Shown here: piece after piece, positions 24,925-31,245 of the stretch
How the letters are laid out: every line of letters begins with the position of its first letter
How positions within the stretch are numbered: the first letter of the stretch is position 1
Source: Pimelobacter simplex
GTDB lineage: Bacteria > Actinomycetota > Actinomycetes > Propionibacteriales > Nocardioidaceae
Assembly (NCBI RefSeq): GCF_900114845.1
Contig: NZ_FOUK01000002.1
Coordinates: forward strand, 434,001-498,000
Length of the DNA stretch: 64,000 nt
Direction of reading: 5' to 3'
Notes under the pieces: model-generated
What the model saw: only the letters and a program-made list of their open reading frames with translations
Told to the model about the DNA's origin: nothing
The model's database searches: none
Position numbers and translations under genes: made by a program

Positions 24925-26109
24925 TCAGATCCGGGCGACACCGTCTCGGCGTGCGGCGTCGGCCACAGCGGCGGCCACGGCCGGGCCGACCCGGGGGTCG
25001 AACGGCGACGGGATGACCAGGTCCTCGGACAGGTCGTCGCCCACGAGGGCGGCCAGCGCGTCGGCCGCGGCGACCTTCATGCCCTCGGTGATCGCGCTCG
25101 CGTGGACGTCGAAGGCGCCCCGGAAGATGCCCGGGAAGGCCAGCACGTTGTTGATCTGGTTCGGGAAGTCCGAGCGACCGGTGGCCACGACCCGCGCGTG
25201 CCGGTGCGCCACCTCGGGGTGGACCTCCGGGTTGGGGTTGGCCATCGCGAAGATGATCGCGTCGTCGGCCATCGTGGCGACGACCTCCTCGGGCACGGTG
25301 CCACCGGAGACGCCGATGTAGACGTCGGCGCCGTCGAAGGCCTCGGCCAGCGTGCCGCGGCGTCCGCACTGGTCGGCGGTGAGCTCGGCGAGCGCCTTCT
25401 TGGACGGCGTCAGGTCGGTGCGGTCGGAGCTGACCACGCCCTTGCGGTCGGTCACCGCGATGTCCTTGACGCCGGCGGCGAGCAGGATCTTGGCGATCGC
25501 CACGCCCGCGGCGCCCGCGCCGGAGATGACCACGCGGGTCGACTCGACGCTGCGGCCGGTGAGCTTGAGCGCGTTGACCAGGGCGGCCAGGGTGACCACG
25601 GCCGTGCCGTGCTGGTCGTCGTGGAAGACCGGGATGTCGAGGGCCTCCTTGAGGCGGTCCTCGATCTCGAAGCAGCGCGGGGCCGAGATGTCCTCGAGGT
25701 TGATCCCGCCGAAGCTCGGCGCGAGCCGGACGACGGTCTCGATGATCTCCTCGACGTCGGTGGTCGCCAGGCAGATCGGGATGCCGTCGACGCCGCCGAA
25801 CTGCTTGAACAGGACGGCCTTGCCCTCCATCACCGGCATCGCGGCGGCCGGGCCGATGTCGCCCAGGCCGAGCACGGCGGTGCCGTCGGTGACGATCGCG
25901 ACGGTGTTGGGGACCCAGGTGTAGTGCCGGGTCAGCGCGGGGTCGGCCGCGATGGCCTCGCACACCTCGGCGACGCCGGGGGTGTAGGCGAGCGAGAGCT
26001 GGTCCTTCGTGCTGACGTCGGCCGTGGGTACGGTCGCCATCTTCCCGCCGACGTGCAGATCGAAGACCGGCTCACCCGCGCGCGGATGGGAAGAGGAAGT
26101 GTCAGCCAC
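24925..26109 (-). CDS. NAD(P)-dependent malic enzyme
   Basis: This short-type (394 residues) malic enzyme converts malate to pyruvate and CO2. The malic domain shows AYTPGVAEVCEAIAADP, GTAVLGLGDIGPAAAMPVMEGKA, and the catalytic and metal residues in EDISAPRCFEIE and PVFHDDQHGTAVV. The NAD-binding domain has VVISGAGAAGVAIAKILL. It lacks the phosphotransacetylase extension found in some proteobacterial forms. The GTG at 26109 lies 6 bp after the sodX stop, so it may be co-transcribed with sodX. Cofactor preference cannot be read reliably. Confidence 0.94.
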   Translation of the reverse strand: MADTSSSHPRAGEPVFDLHVGGKMATVPTADVSTKDQLSLAYTPGVAEVCEAIAADPALTRHYTWVPNTVAIVTDGTAVLGLGDIGPAAAMPVMEGKAVLFKQFGGVDGIPICLATTDVEEIIETVVRLAPSFGGINLEDISAPRCFEIEDRLKEALDIPVFHDDQHGTAVVTLAALVNALKLTGRSVESTRVVISGAGAAGVAIAKILLAAGVKDIAVTDRKGVVSSDRTDLTPSKKALAELTADQCGRRGTLAEAFDGADVYIGVSGGTVPEEVVATMADDAIIFAMANPNPEVHPEVAHRHARVVATGRSDFPNQINNVLAFPGIFRGAFDVHASAITEGMKVAAADALAALVGDDLSEDLVIPSPFDPRVGPAVAAAVADAARRDGVARI

Positions 26110-26115
26110 GATCGT

Positions 26116-26478
26116 TCATTCTTTCACATCCTCGAACGCACCGAGCCTCCGGGGCCGCGGCCAGAGACGGCCCCGGACCACGCCCAGGACAGCCCGGTCC
26201 GGCACCGGCCCCCGGTGCCGCGAGTCGACCCCCACGCCCGGGTCCGGGTTGTCGCCGCGCAGCCACCAGCCGCTCCCCCGGCGCTCGGTGGCCCGCTTGA
26301 CCACGAGCGTGCCGTCGGCGAACCGGGCCACGACCACCTGCCCGGCGCGCACCCGGGCGCCGTACGTGACGACGAGACGGTCGCCGGGCCGCAGCGTCGG
26401 CCGCATGGAGTCGCCGGTGACCACGGCGAGCCCGATCCGGCGTCCCGACGTCCGACCTGCCGTTGCCGCGGGATCCAT
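26116..26478 (-). CDS. sodX: nickel superoxide dismutase maturation protease
   Basis: The 120-residue product is a small S26-family signal-peptidase-like protease with the catalytic Ser in GDSMRPTL and Lys in LVVKRATERR. It has LRPGDRLVV and GDNPD blocks but no membrane anchor, so it works in the cytoplasm. Such proteins remove the SodN propeptide so that the histidine of the nickel hook becomes the N-terminus. The ATG at 26478 is preferred, because the longer frame would run into sodN. It diverges from sodN with 58 bp between the starts, the usual pairing, and is followed after 6 bp by malic enzyme. Confidence 0.92.
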   Translation of the reverse strand: MDPAATAGRTSGRRIGLAVVTGDSMRPTLRPGDRLVVTYGARVRAGQVVVARFADGTLVVKRATERRGSGWWLRGDNPDPGVGVDSRHRGPVPDRAVLGVVRGRLWPRPRRLGAFEDVKE

Positions 26479-26536
26479 GACGAGTAGTGTCGCAGCCGTA
26501 CGTCCGTTCCCCCGCCAGACCAGAGAGAGGACCCAC

Positions 26537-26950
26537 ATGTTCTCGCGTCTCACCACGCTGCTCGTGGCCCCGACCGTCGAGGTCTCCGCCCACTGCGACC
26601 TGCCCTGCGGCGTCTACGACCCCGCCCAGGCCCGCATCGAGGCCGAGTCGGTCAAGGCCGTCATCGCCAAGGCCCTCGACAGCGACGACCCCGACTTCCG
26701 CACCCGAGCGATCCTCATCAAGGAGCAGCGCTCCGAGCTGGTCAAGCACCACCTCTGGGTGCTGTGGACCGACTACTTCAAGCCCCCGCACTTCGAGAAG
26801 TACCCCCAGCTCCACACGCTGGTCAACGAGGCCACCAAGCTGGCCGGCGCCACCGGCACCAAGGGCACCCTCGACGCGGCCAAGGCCGACGAGCTCCTCG
26901 CCAAGATCGACGAGATCGCCGAGATCTTCTGGGAGACCAAGAAGGCCTGA
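26537..26950 (+). CDS. sodN: nickel-containing superoxide dismutase
   Basis: The 137-residue product is SodN, which dismutates superoxide in the cytoplasm using nickel. The nickel hook HCDLPCGVY starts at residue 19, after an 18-residue propeptide (MFSRLTTLLVAPTVEVSA) that SodX is expected to cut. The four-helix-bundle part shows KEQRSELVKHHLWVLWTDYFKPPHF and ends ETKKA. Mature length of about 119 matches Streptomyces SodN. A GAGAGAGG site precedes the ATG. The last codons and stop are partly duplicated just downstream, and an intrinsic terminator follows. Confidence 0.97.
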   Translation: MFSRLTTLLVAPTVEVSAHCDLPCGVYDPAQARIEAESVKAVIAKALDSDDPDFRTRAILIKEQRSELVKHHLWVLWTDYFKPPHFEKYPQLHTLVNEATKLAGATGTKGTLDAAKADELLAKIDEIAEIFWETKKA

Positions 26951-26982
26951 TCTGCCAGTGGCAGACCAAGAAGGCCTGATCT
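26934..26982 (+). repeat. 29-bp-period tandem duplication across the sodN stop
   Basis: AGACCAAGAAGGCCTGATCT occurs at 26934-26953, including the last sodN codons and TGA, and again exactly at 26963-26982. The second copy is outside the gene. It is a recent-looking tandem duplication of the 3' end. Confidence 0.9.
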
Positions 26983-27030
26983 TCATGGCCCTTCCGGACT
27001 AGGTCGCTGCCGACCTTCGTCCTCATTTGC

Positions 27031-27070
27031 GGGAACCGCACGCCGATCGGCGTGCGGTTTCCCGTTTTTT
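27031..27070 (+). terminator. intrinsic terminator of sodN
   Basis: AACCGCACGCCGA and TCGGCGTGCGGTT (27034-27059) pair perfectly, with GGG/CCC outside (27031-27033 and 27061-27063), followed by six Ts at 27065-27070. This is a classical rho-independent terminator, about 80 bp after the sodN stop. Confidence 0.92.
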
Positions 27071-27204
27071 GCGGCGCTCGGCGCCCGGCAGCGCCTACCG
27101 TCGGCGCATTCCGGGCCGCCAGCGCCCGGGAGCAGCACCGGGTCGTCGTCCGGAGGGAGAACTGCGACGACGTCCCCGGTCCAACCGGAGGGAGACACCC
27201 CGCG

Positions 27205-27966
27205 ATGAATCGCGCCCTTGTGAAGATGTTCCTCGGTCTCGCCGTCGCACTCGGCCTGACCCTCGCCGCGGCGCCGGTGGCGTCCGCCGCGCCGACGGCT
27301 GCCGGGACGGCGTCCGCCGCGGCCGCAGCCCCCGACTGCACCCGGCAGCAGGCCGCCCACAACCGGGCCACCGCGGCGTACAACTCCGCGCACCGCGCGG
27401 TGAAGGCCGCGCAGGCCAAGGTCAAGAAGCTGACCAAGAAGGTCAAGAAGGCGAAGAAGGCCCACGCCAAGAAGCAGGTCAAGAAGCTCAACAAGAAGCT
27501 CCGCAAGGCCAAGAAGTCGCTGCGGGCCAAGAAGGAGTACCGCAGCAAGGTCGCGATCACCCGCACCTACACCGCTCGGTCGCTGGCGCGCTGCCAGTCC
27601 GGCCAGGCGGCGACCGGCTCGGAGAGCCCGATCCAGGCGCTCTGCGACGCGGGTCTGCCGCAGCCGCTGTGCGACGCTCTGGCCAACCTGATCCCCGGTG
27701 GCTCGACCACCAACCCGATCGGGCTGCTGTGCGCGCAGTTCCCGCAGGCCAAGCCGCTGTGCGACCTGGTCGCCACCGGGCTGCCGACCGACCCGACCGA
27801 CCTGCTCGACATCGTCGAGGGTCTGCTGGTGACCCTCGGCCTGGGCGACCTGCTCGACACCCTGCTCGACGGTCTCGGCCTCGGCACGCTGGGCGACCTG
27901 CTCAACGGCACCGGGCTCGACGACCTGCTCGACCTGCTCGGCCTGGGTGGTCTGCTGCACCCCTGA
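27205..27966 (+). CDS. secreted lysine-rich coiled-coil protein, paralogue A
   Basis: The 253-residue product has a signal peptide (FLGLAVALGLTLAAAPVASAAP). The mature protein starts with Ala-rich sequence and a cysteine (PDCTRQQ), then a very lysine-rich helical segment of about 70 residues (KVKKLTKKVKKAKKAHAKK), then several cysteines (ARCQ, LCDAG, LCDALAN, LCAQF, LCDLV). The last 60 residues are Leu/Gly/Asp repeats such as LGDLLDTLLDGLGLGTLGDLL, amphipathic and acidic. A GGAGGGAG site precedes the ATG at 27205. I do not recognise a family. The cationic coil could bind wall polymers or nucleic acid. A paralogue follows 236 bp downstream. Confidence 0.75.
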   Translation: MNRALVKMFLGLAVALGLTLAAAPVASAAPTAAGTASAAAAAPDCTRQQAAHNRATAAYNSAHRAVKAAQAKVKKLTKKVKKAKKAHAKKQVKKLNKKLRKAKKSLRAKKEYRSKVAITRTYTARSLARCQSGQAATGSESPIQALCDAGLPQPLCDALANLIPGGSTTNPIGLLCAQFPQAKPLCDLVATGLPTDPTDLLDIVEGLLVTLGLGDLLDTLLDGLGLGTLGDLLNGTGLDDLLDLLGLGGLLHP

Positions 27967-27986
27967 GCGACGGACGACGTACCGCG

Positions 27987-28021
27987 CCGAGCCCCCGGAG
28001 CCGCTTGCTCCGGGGGCTCGG
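27987..28021 (+). terminator. strong hairpin between the two lysine-rich paralogues
   Basis: CCGAGCCCCCGGAGC (27987-28001) and GCTCCGGGGGCTCGG (28007-28021) form a perfect 15-bp stem with a 5-base loop. It lies 20 bp after the stop of paralogue A. There is no T-tract. Confidence 0.88.
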
Positions 28022-28202
28022 TCGCGCCCGGGACCATCGTCCTCTGTGACCCGGGACACTTTCCCGGATCTTCCTGGTGACGGCCCGCCAAACTTCCCCT
28101 AGGGTGACCCCCGCCGGGCATCCCCCCTGAGCCCGGCACCATGTCCGGTCGTCGTCCGGAGGGACACTGACGGCGCCCGGCTCACCGGAGGGAGAACCCG
28201 GC

Positions 28203-28778
28203 ATGCTCCGTGCCATTTCGAAGATGATCGTCGGCATCGCCGTCGCACTCGGCCTCACCCTGGCCGCCGCGCCGGTCGCCTCGGCCGCCCCCGCCCCCAC
28301 GGCGGAGCGCACCGCCGAGCGGGCCCCGAACTGCACCGTGCAGTTCCAGGCCTACAAGATCGCCACCTCGACGCACACCACCGCGAAGGCGAACGTCTCC
28401 AAGCTCAAGGCGAAGGTCGCCAAGCTCAAGAAGAAGATCAAGAAGGCCAAGCGCGCCCACCACCCGCGCAAGGTCGCGCACTACAAGAAGGTCCTCAAGA
28501 AGACCAAGAAGAAGCTCAACCGCGCCAAGGTCGTGCGCACCAAGGCCGCCACCGCGGTCTCCTCGACCACCCGCGCGTTCGCCGCCTGCGAGCGGGGCGA
28601 GGGTCCGACCCTCCCGACCGAGCCCACGGACGGCAACCTGCTCGCCTTCCTCGGCGAGATCCTCGACAGCCTCGGCATCGGCGCCCTCGTCGACCTGCTC
28701 GGCCTCAAGACCGTCGTGGACCTGCTCAACCTGCGCCCGCTGCTCGTGGGCCTGGGCCTCGGCGCCCTCCTGGACTGA
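28203..28778 (+). CDS. secreted lysine-rich coiled-coil protein, paralogue B
   Basis: The 191-residue product shares with paralogue A an almost identical signal peptide core (VALGLTLAAAPVASAAP), a cysteine soon after cleavage (APNCTVQF), a lysine-rich helical segment (KLKAKVAKLKKKIKKAKRAHH) and a Leu/Gly-rich acidic C-terminus (LGIGALVDLLGLKTVVDLL). The middle cysteine-rich part of A is missing. The GGAGGGAGAACCCGGC leader before the ATG resembles that of A, so the whole unit was probably duplicated. It has its own terminators downstream. The function is unknown; both look like exported structural or binding proteins. Confidence 0.75.
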   Translation: MLRAISKMIVGIAVALGLTLAAAPVASAAPAPTAERTAERAPNCTVQFQAYKIATSTHTTAKANVSKLKAKVAKLKKKIKKAKRAHHPRKVAHYKKVLKKTKKKLNRAKVVRTKAATAVSSTTRAFAACERGEGPTLPTEPTDGNLLAFLGEILDSLGIGALVDLLGLKTVVDLLNLRPLLVGLGLGALLD

Positions 28779-28782
28779 TCCA

Positions 28783-28837
28783 GGTCACCACCGCAGCACC
28801 CCGGTGACCACCTCCCTGGTCACCACCGCAGCACCCC
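28783..28837. repeat. 20-bp direct repeat after paralogue B
   Basis: GGTCACCACCGCAGCACCCC is present at 28783-28802 and again at 28818-28837, a period of 35 bp. It follows the stop of paralogue B at once and precedes two hairpins. Confidence 0.85.
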
Positions 28838-28842
28838 CTGCC

Positions 28843-28874
28843 GCACGACGGGTGGCGTCCCACGCCCGTCGTGC
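28843..28874 (+). terminator. hairpin downstream of paralogue B
   Basis: GCACGACGGG (28843-28852) pairs perfectly with CCCGTCGTGC (28865-28874) around a 12-base loop. It is the first of two tandem hairpins before usfX. Confidence 0.7.
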
Positions 28875-28886
28875 CGCGGGACCGGC

Positions 28887-28910
28887 GGCCGCGCCCCTCG
28901 GGGCGCGGCC
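28887..28910 (+). terminator. second tandem hairpin upstream of the usfX-sigF operon
   Basis: GGCCGCGCCCC (28887-28897) pairs perfectly with GGGGCGCGGCC (28900-28910) with only TC between, and GTTGT follows. It completes a double terminator that insulates the sigF operon. Confidence 0.7.
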
Positions 28911-28958
28911 GTTGTCGTAGGCTGACCCGACTGGTCCACCCCTTCCCGGAGGAGCCGC

Positions 28959-29375
28959 ATGTCCGAGACGAGCACCCTCGCCGCCGGTGGCGTCACCGAC
29001 GACCCGGACGAGGTCGAGCTGCGGCTGCCCGCCGACGGCGCCTACGCCTCGGTCCTGCGCACGCTGACCGCCGGCCTGGCCGCGCGCGTCGACTTCACGA
29101 TGGACGACATCGAGGACCTGCGCATCGCCGTCTCCGAGGCCGCCGCGATGGTGCTCGACGAGGCCGACGACGACGCCGTCCTCGACTGCCGCTTCCAGCT
29201 CGGCGCCGGCCGGCTCGCGATGACGATCGCCACCACCGCCGCCGCGCCCTCCTCGCCCGACTACGAGAGCTTCGGCTGGCAGGTGCTGGCGACGCTCGCC
29301 GACCAGGCCGCCATCGACGCCGCACCCGGGCGCTACGCCGTCCGCCTGGTCGTCCGGTCCTCGCTCCCCGCATGA
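28959..29375 (+). CDS. anti-sigma factor of UsfX/RsbW type
   Basis: This 138-residue GHKL-fold protein aligns with mycobacterial UsfX (RsbW). The region DFTMDDIEDLRIAVSEAAAMVLDEA corresponds to the helix with the N-box, and SFGWQVLATLADQ matches the UsfX pattern SFSWHVLTALAD. The ATP-binding Asn of classical RsbW N-boxes is replaced by Met, as it is also replaced in UsfX. It would bind and silence the sigma factor encoded next. GGAGGAG precedes the ATG. The sigma gene begins inside its stop (ATGA), so they are translated together. Confidence 0.85.
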   Translation: MSETSTLAAGGVTDDPDEVELRLPADGAYASVLRTLTAGLAARVDFTMDDIEDLRIAVSEAAAMVLDEADDDAVLDCRFQLGAGRLAMTIATTAAAPSSPDYESFGWQVLATLADQAAIDAAPGRYAVRLVVRSSLPA

Positions 29376-30193
29376 CCGCCGACGTCTCGCGGGACGGCGC
29401 CGAGGGCGGGCCGCCGCTCACCGGCGTCGAGCTGACCCGGCGCCGCAGCGCCGAGCTGTTCGTCGTCCTCCGCGACGAGGACGCCTCCGCCGCCGAGCGC
29501 GACAGCGCGCGCGACGCCCTGGTCCACCTGCACCTGCCGCTGGTCGAGCACTGCGCGCGCCGCTTCCGCAACCGCGGCGAGCCCTACGAGGACCTGGTCC
29601 AGGTCGGCACGATCGGGCTCATCAAGTCGGTCGACCGCTTCGACACCGAGCGCGGCGTCGAGTTCTCGACGTACGCCACGCCGACGATCATCGGCGAGAT
29701 CAAGCGCTACTTCCGCGACAAGGGATGGGCGATCCGGGTGCCGCGCCGGCTCCAGGAGCTGCGGATGCAGATCACCGCCACCACCGCCGAGCTCACCCAG
29801 AGCCTCGGCCGCTCCCCCACCCCGCGCGAGCTCGCCGACTCGATCGGCTGCTCGGTCGAGGAGATCGTCGAGGGCCTGGAGTCGAGCAACGCCTACTCCA
29901 CCCTCTCCCTCGACGCCACCGACGACGACTCCGACGGCGGCGCCGGGCAGAGCATGCTCGACGCGATGGGCGTCGACGACGCCGGGCTCGAGCACGTCGA
30001 GATCCGCGAGTCGGTCAAGCCGCTGCTCGAGAACCTCCCCGCGCGCGAGAAGAAGATCCTGCTGCTGCGGTTCTTCAAGAACATGACGCAGTCGCAGATC
30101 GCCGAGGAGATCGGCGTCTCCCAGATGCACGTCTCCCGGCTGCTCAGCCGGACCCTGGCCCAGCTGCGTCAGTCGCTGGAGGCCGACGGCTGA
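29372..30193 (+). CDS. sigF: SigF/SigB-family stress sigma factor
   Basis: The 273-residue group 3 sigma-70 has region 2 (LPLVEHCARRFRNRGEPYEDLVQVGTIGLIKSVDRFD, then EFSTYATPTIIGEIKRYFRDKGWAIRVPRRLQEL), region 3 (SLGRSPTPRELADSIG) and region 4 with a helix-turn-helix (MTQSQIAEEIGVSQMHVSRLLSRTL). This is the SigF type of actinobacteria and SigB of Bacillus, used in stress, stationary phase or development. It is controlled by the upstream UsfX-like anti-sigma factor. The ATG at 29372 overlaps that gene's stop. Its 3' end overlaps the convergent membrane-protein gene by 25 bp. Confidence 0.93.
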   Translation: MTADVSRDGAEGGPPLTGVELTRRRSAELFVVLRDEDASAAERDSARDALVHLHLPLVEHCARRFRNRGEPYEDLVQVGTIGLIKSVDRFDTERGVEFSTYATPTIIGEIKRYFRDKGWAIRVPRRLQELRMQITATTAELTQSLGRSPTPRELADSIGCSVEEIVEGLESSNAYSTLSLDATDDDSDGGAGQSMLDAMGVDDAGLEHVEIRESVKPLLENLPAREKKILLLRFFKNMTQSQIAEEIGVSQMHVSRLLSRTLAQLRQSLEADG

Positions 30194-30630
30194 TCGGGGT
30201 CGTCGTCGGCGTCGTCGGCGTCCGTCGTCCCGTCGAGGGCGGCGAGGGTGTCCTTGCTGACCATCCCGGCCAGCACCACGAGCGCCACCACGGCGAGCAC
30301 GATCGCGACCAGGACGTGCTCGCGCAGGTTCCAGGCCAGCCCCAGGAAGATCAGCTGGGTGATGAGCACCGGCCCCCGCGACCACCCCTGCCGGCGCCAC
30401 AGCGCCACGGCCGCGACCATCAGCACCACGCCGTACGCCGCGAAGAAGCCGGCCGTCGACAGCCCGAACGCCAGCCGCCCCGACGTCACGCTCGCGAACT
30501 CCAGGATCGCCAGGAGCAGCAGCACCGCCCCCTGGACACCGGCCACGGAGGCCGCCACGATGAGCGGAGGAGGGTTCGTCGCGGGGCGCGCAGCGGGCCG
30601 ATCGGTCACGGCGGTCAGCGTAGAGGACAC
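30169..30630 (-). CDS. small integral membrane protein
   Basis: The GTG at 30630 gives 153 residues with four hydrophobic segments: PPLIVAASVAGVQGAVLLLLAILEF, LAFGLSTAGFFAAYGVVLMVAAVAL, VLITQLIFLGLAWNL and VLVAIVLAVVALVVLAGMV. The tail is acidic (DADDADDDPDQ). A TTG at 30666 would add 12 residues. It resembles conserved four-helix actinobacterial membrane proteins, but I know of no function. It converges on sigF with a 25-bp overlap. Confidence 0.7.
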   Translation of the reverse strand: MSSTLTAVTDRPAARPATNPPPLIVAASVAGVQGAVLLLLAILEFASVTSGRLAFGLSTAGFFAAYGVVLMVAAVALWRRQGWSRGPVLITQLIFLGLAWNLREHVLVAIVLAVVALVVLAGMVSKDTLAALDGTTDADDADDDPDQPSASSD

Positions 30631-30724
30631 GTCGTCCGGAGCCCGGGCTGCATCTTTGTGACCCAAGAGACCACGAGAATTGCTTGATTCGTGGCCGAAT
30701 CCTTGGAAACCTTGCCGGAGCGAT

Positions 30725-30753
30725 CGTGAAGCCTTTCACTTTTGCGGCTTCAC
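30725..30753. promoter_or_regulatory. CRP-like site within a larger inverted repeat upstream of whiB1
   Basis: CGTGAAGCCTTTCACT (30725-30740) fits the GTGA-N6-TCAC pattern of cAMP receptor protein sites. It is also the left part of a longer repeat, GTGAAGCC (30726-30733) with GGCTTCAC (30746-30753). In mycobacteria whiB1 is known to be controlled by a CRP protein (Rv3676), which supports the reading. Confidence 0.5.
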
Positions 30754-30755
30754 GC

Positions 30756-30777
30756 GTGCCCGAAAGCATGCGGGCAC
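30756..30777. promoter_or_regulatory. inverted repeat between CRP-like site and whiB1
   Basis: GTGCCCG (30756-30762) and CGGGCAC (30771-30777) are perfect 7-bp arms around 8 bases. It lies 36-58 bp before the whiB1 ATG. It could be a second operator or a leader hairpin. Confidence 0.4.
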
Positions 30778-30813
30778 CCCTGCGCGTACATTGGAAAGAG
30801 GGCATTCCCACCC

Positions 30814-31068
30814 ATGGATTGGCGACACCGCTCCGCCTGCCTCGACGAGGATCCGGAGCTGTTCTTCCCGATCGGCAACACCGGCCCGGCCATCCTCCAG
30901 ATCGAGGAGGCCAAGGCGGTCTGCCGACGCTGCGACGTGCGCGAGCAGTGTCTCGCGTGGGCGCTGGAGGCGGGACAGGACCACGGTGTCTGGGGCGGCC
31001 TCAGCGAGGACGAGCGGCGCGCACTCAAGCGACGCAACGCCCGGGCCCGCGTCCGTACGCCTGTCTGA
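30814..31068 (+). CDS. whiB1: WhiB1-type [4Fe-4S] transcription factor
   Basis: The 84-residue product is of the WhiB1 type. Four cysteines bind a [4Fe-4S] cluster: one in HRSACLDEDPELFF and three in VCRRCDVREQC. GVWGG forms the turn, followed by a basic tail (RRALKRRNARARVR) for DNA binding. WhiB1 is essential in mycobacteria, binds sigma factor region 4 and senses nitric oxide. The ATG at 30814 (MDWRHRSACL) has an AAGAGGG site; a longer frame to 30742 is not WhiB1-like. As in mycobacteria, it faces a PdtaS-type kinase gene across a short convergent gap, here filled with two palindromic repeats. Confidence 0.95.
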   Translation: MDWRHRSACLDEDPELFFPIGNTGPAILQIEEAKAVCRRCDVREQCLAWALEAGQDHGVWGGLSEDERRALKRRNARARVRTPV

Positions 31069-31141
31069 TCACCGGAGCGAGCGCGTCTCCGGCGTGACGC
31101 CGAGAGGCAGCAAGCTGCCGGAAGTCATGGCAGCGGGCGTT

Positions 31142-31170
31142 GGCAGTTTCACCGCCTAGGCGGTGAAACC
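31142..31170. repeat. 32-bp palindrome family, copy 2 (imperfect ends)
   Basis: The inner 24 bases (31146-31169) form the same perfect palindrome as copies 1 and 3. The left flank GGCA is present but the right flank reads CGG instead of TGCC. It lies about 75 bp after the whiB1 stop. Confidence 0.88.
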
Positions 31171-31203
31171 GGTCGTTGGCGCACGGAACTCCCTGTGCCC
31201 AGG

Positions 31204-31235
31204 GGCAGTTTCACCGCCTAGGCGGTGAAACTGCC
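31204..31235. repeat. 32-bp perfect palindrome, copy 3
   Basis: This is identical over all 32 bases to copy 1 at 23890. It ends 10 bp from the stop codon of the convergent histidine kinase gene, the same distance class as copy 1 from its gene. A role as transcription terminator is plausible. Confidence 0.9.
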
Positions 31236-31245
31236 GCCCGCCCCG

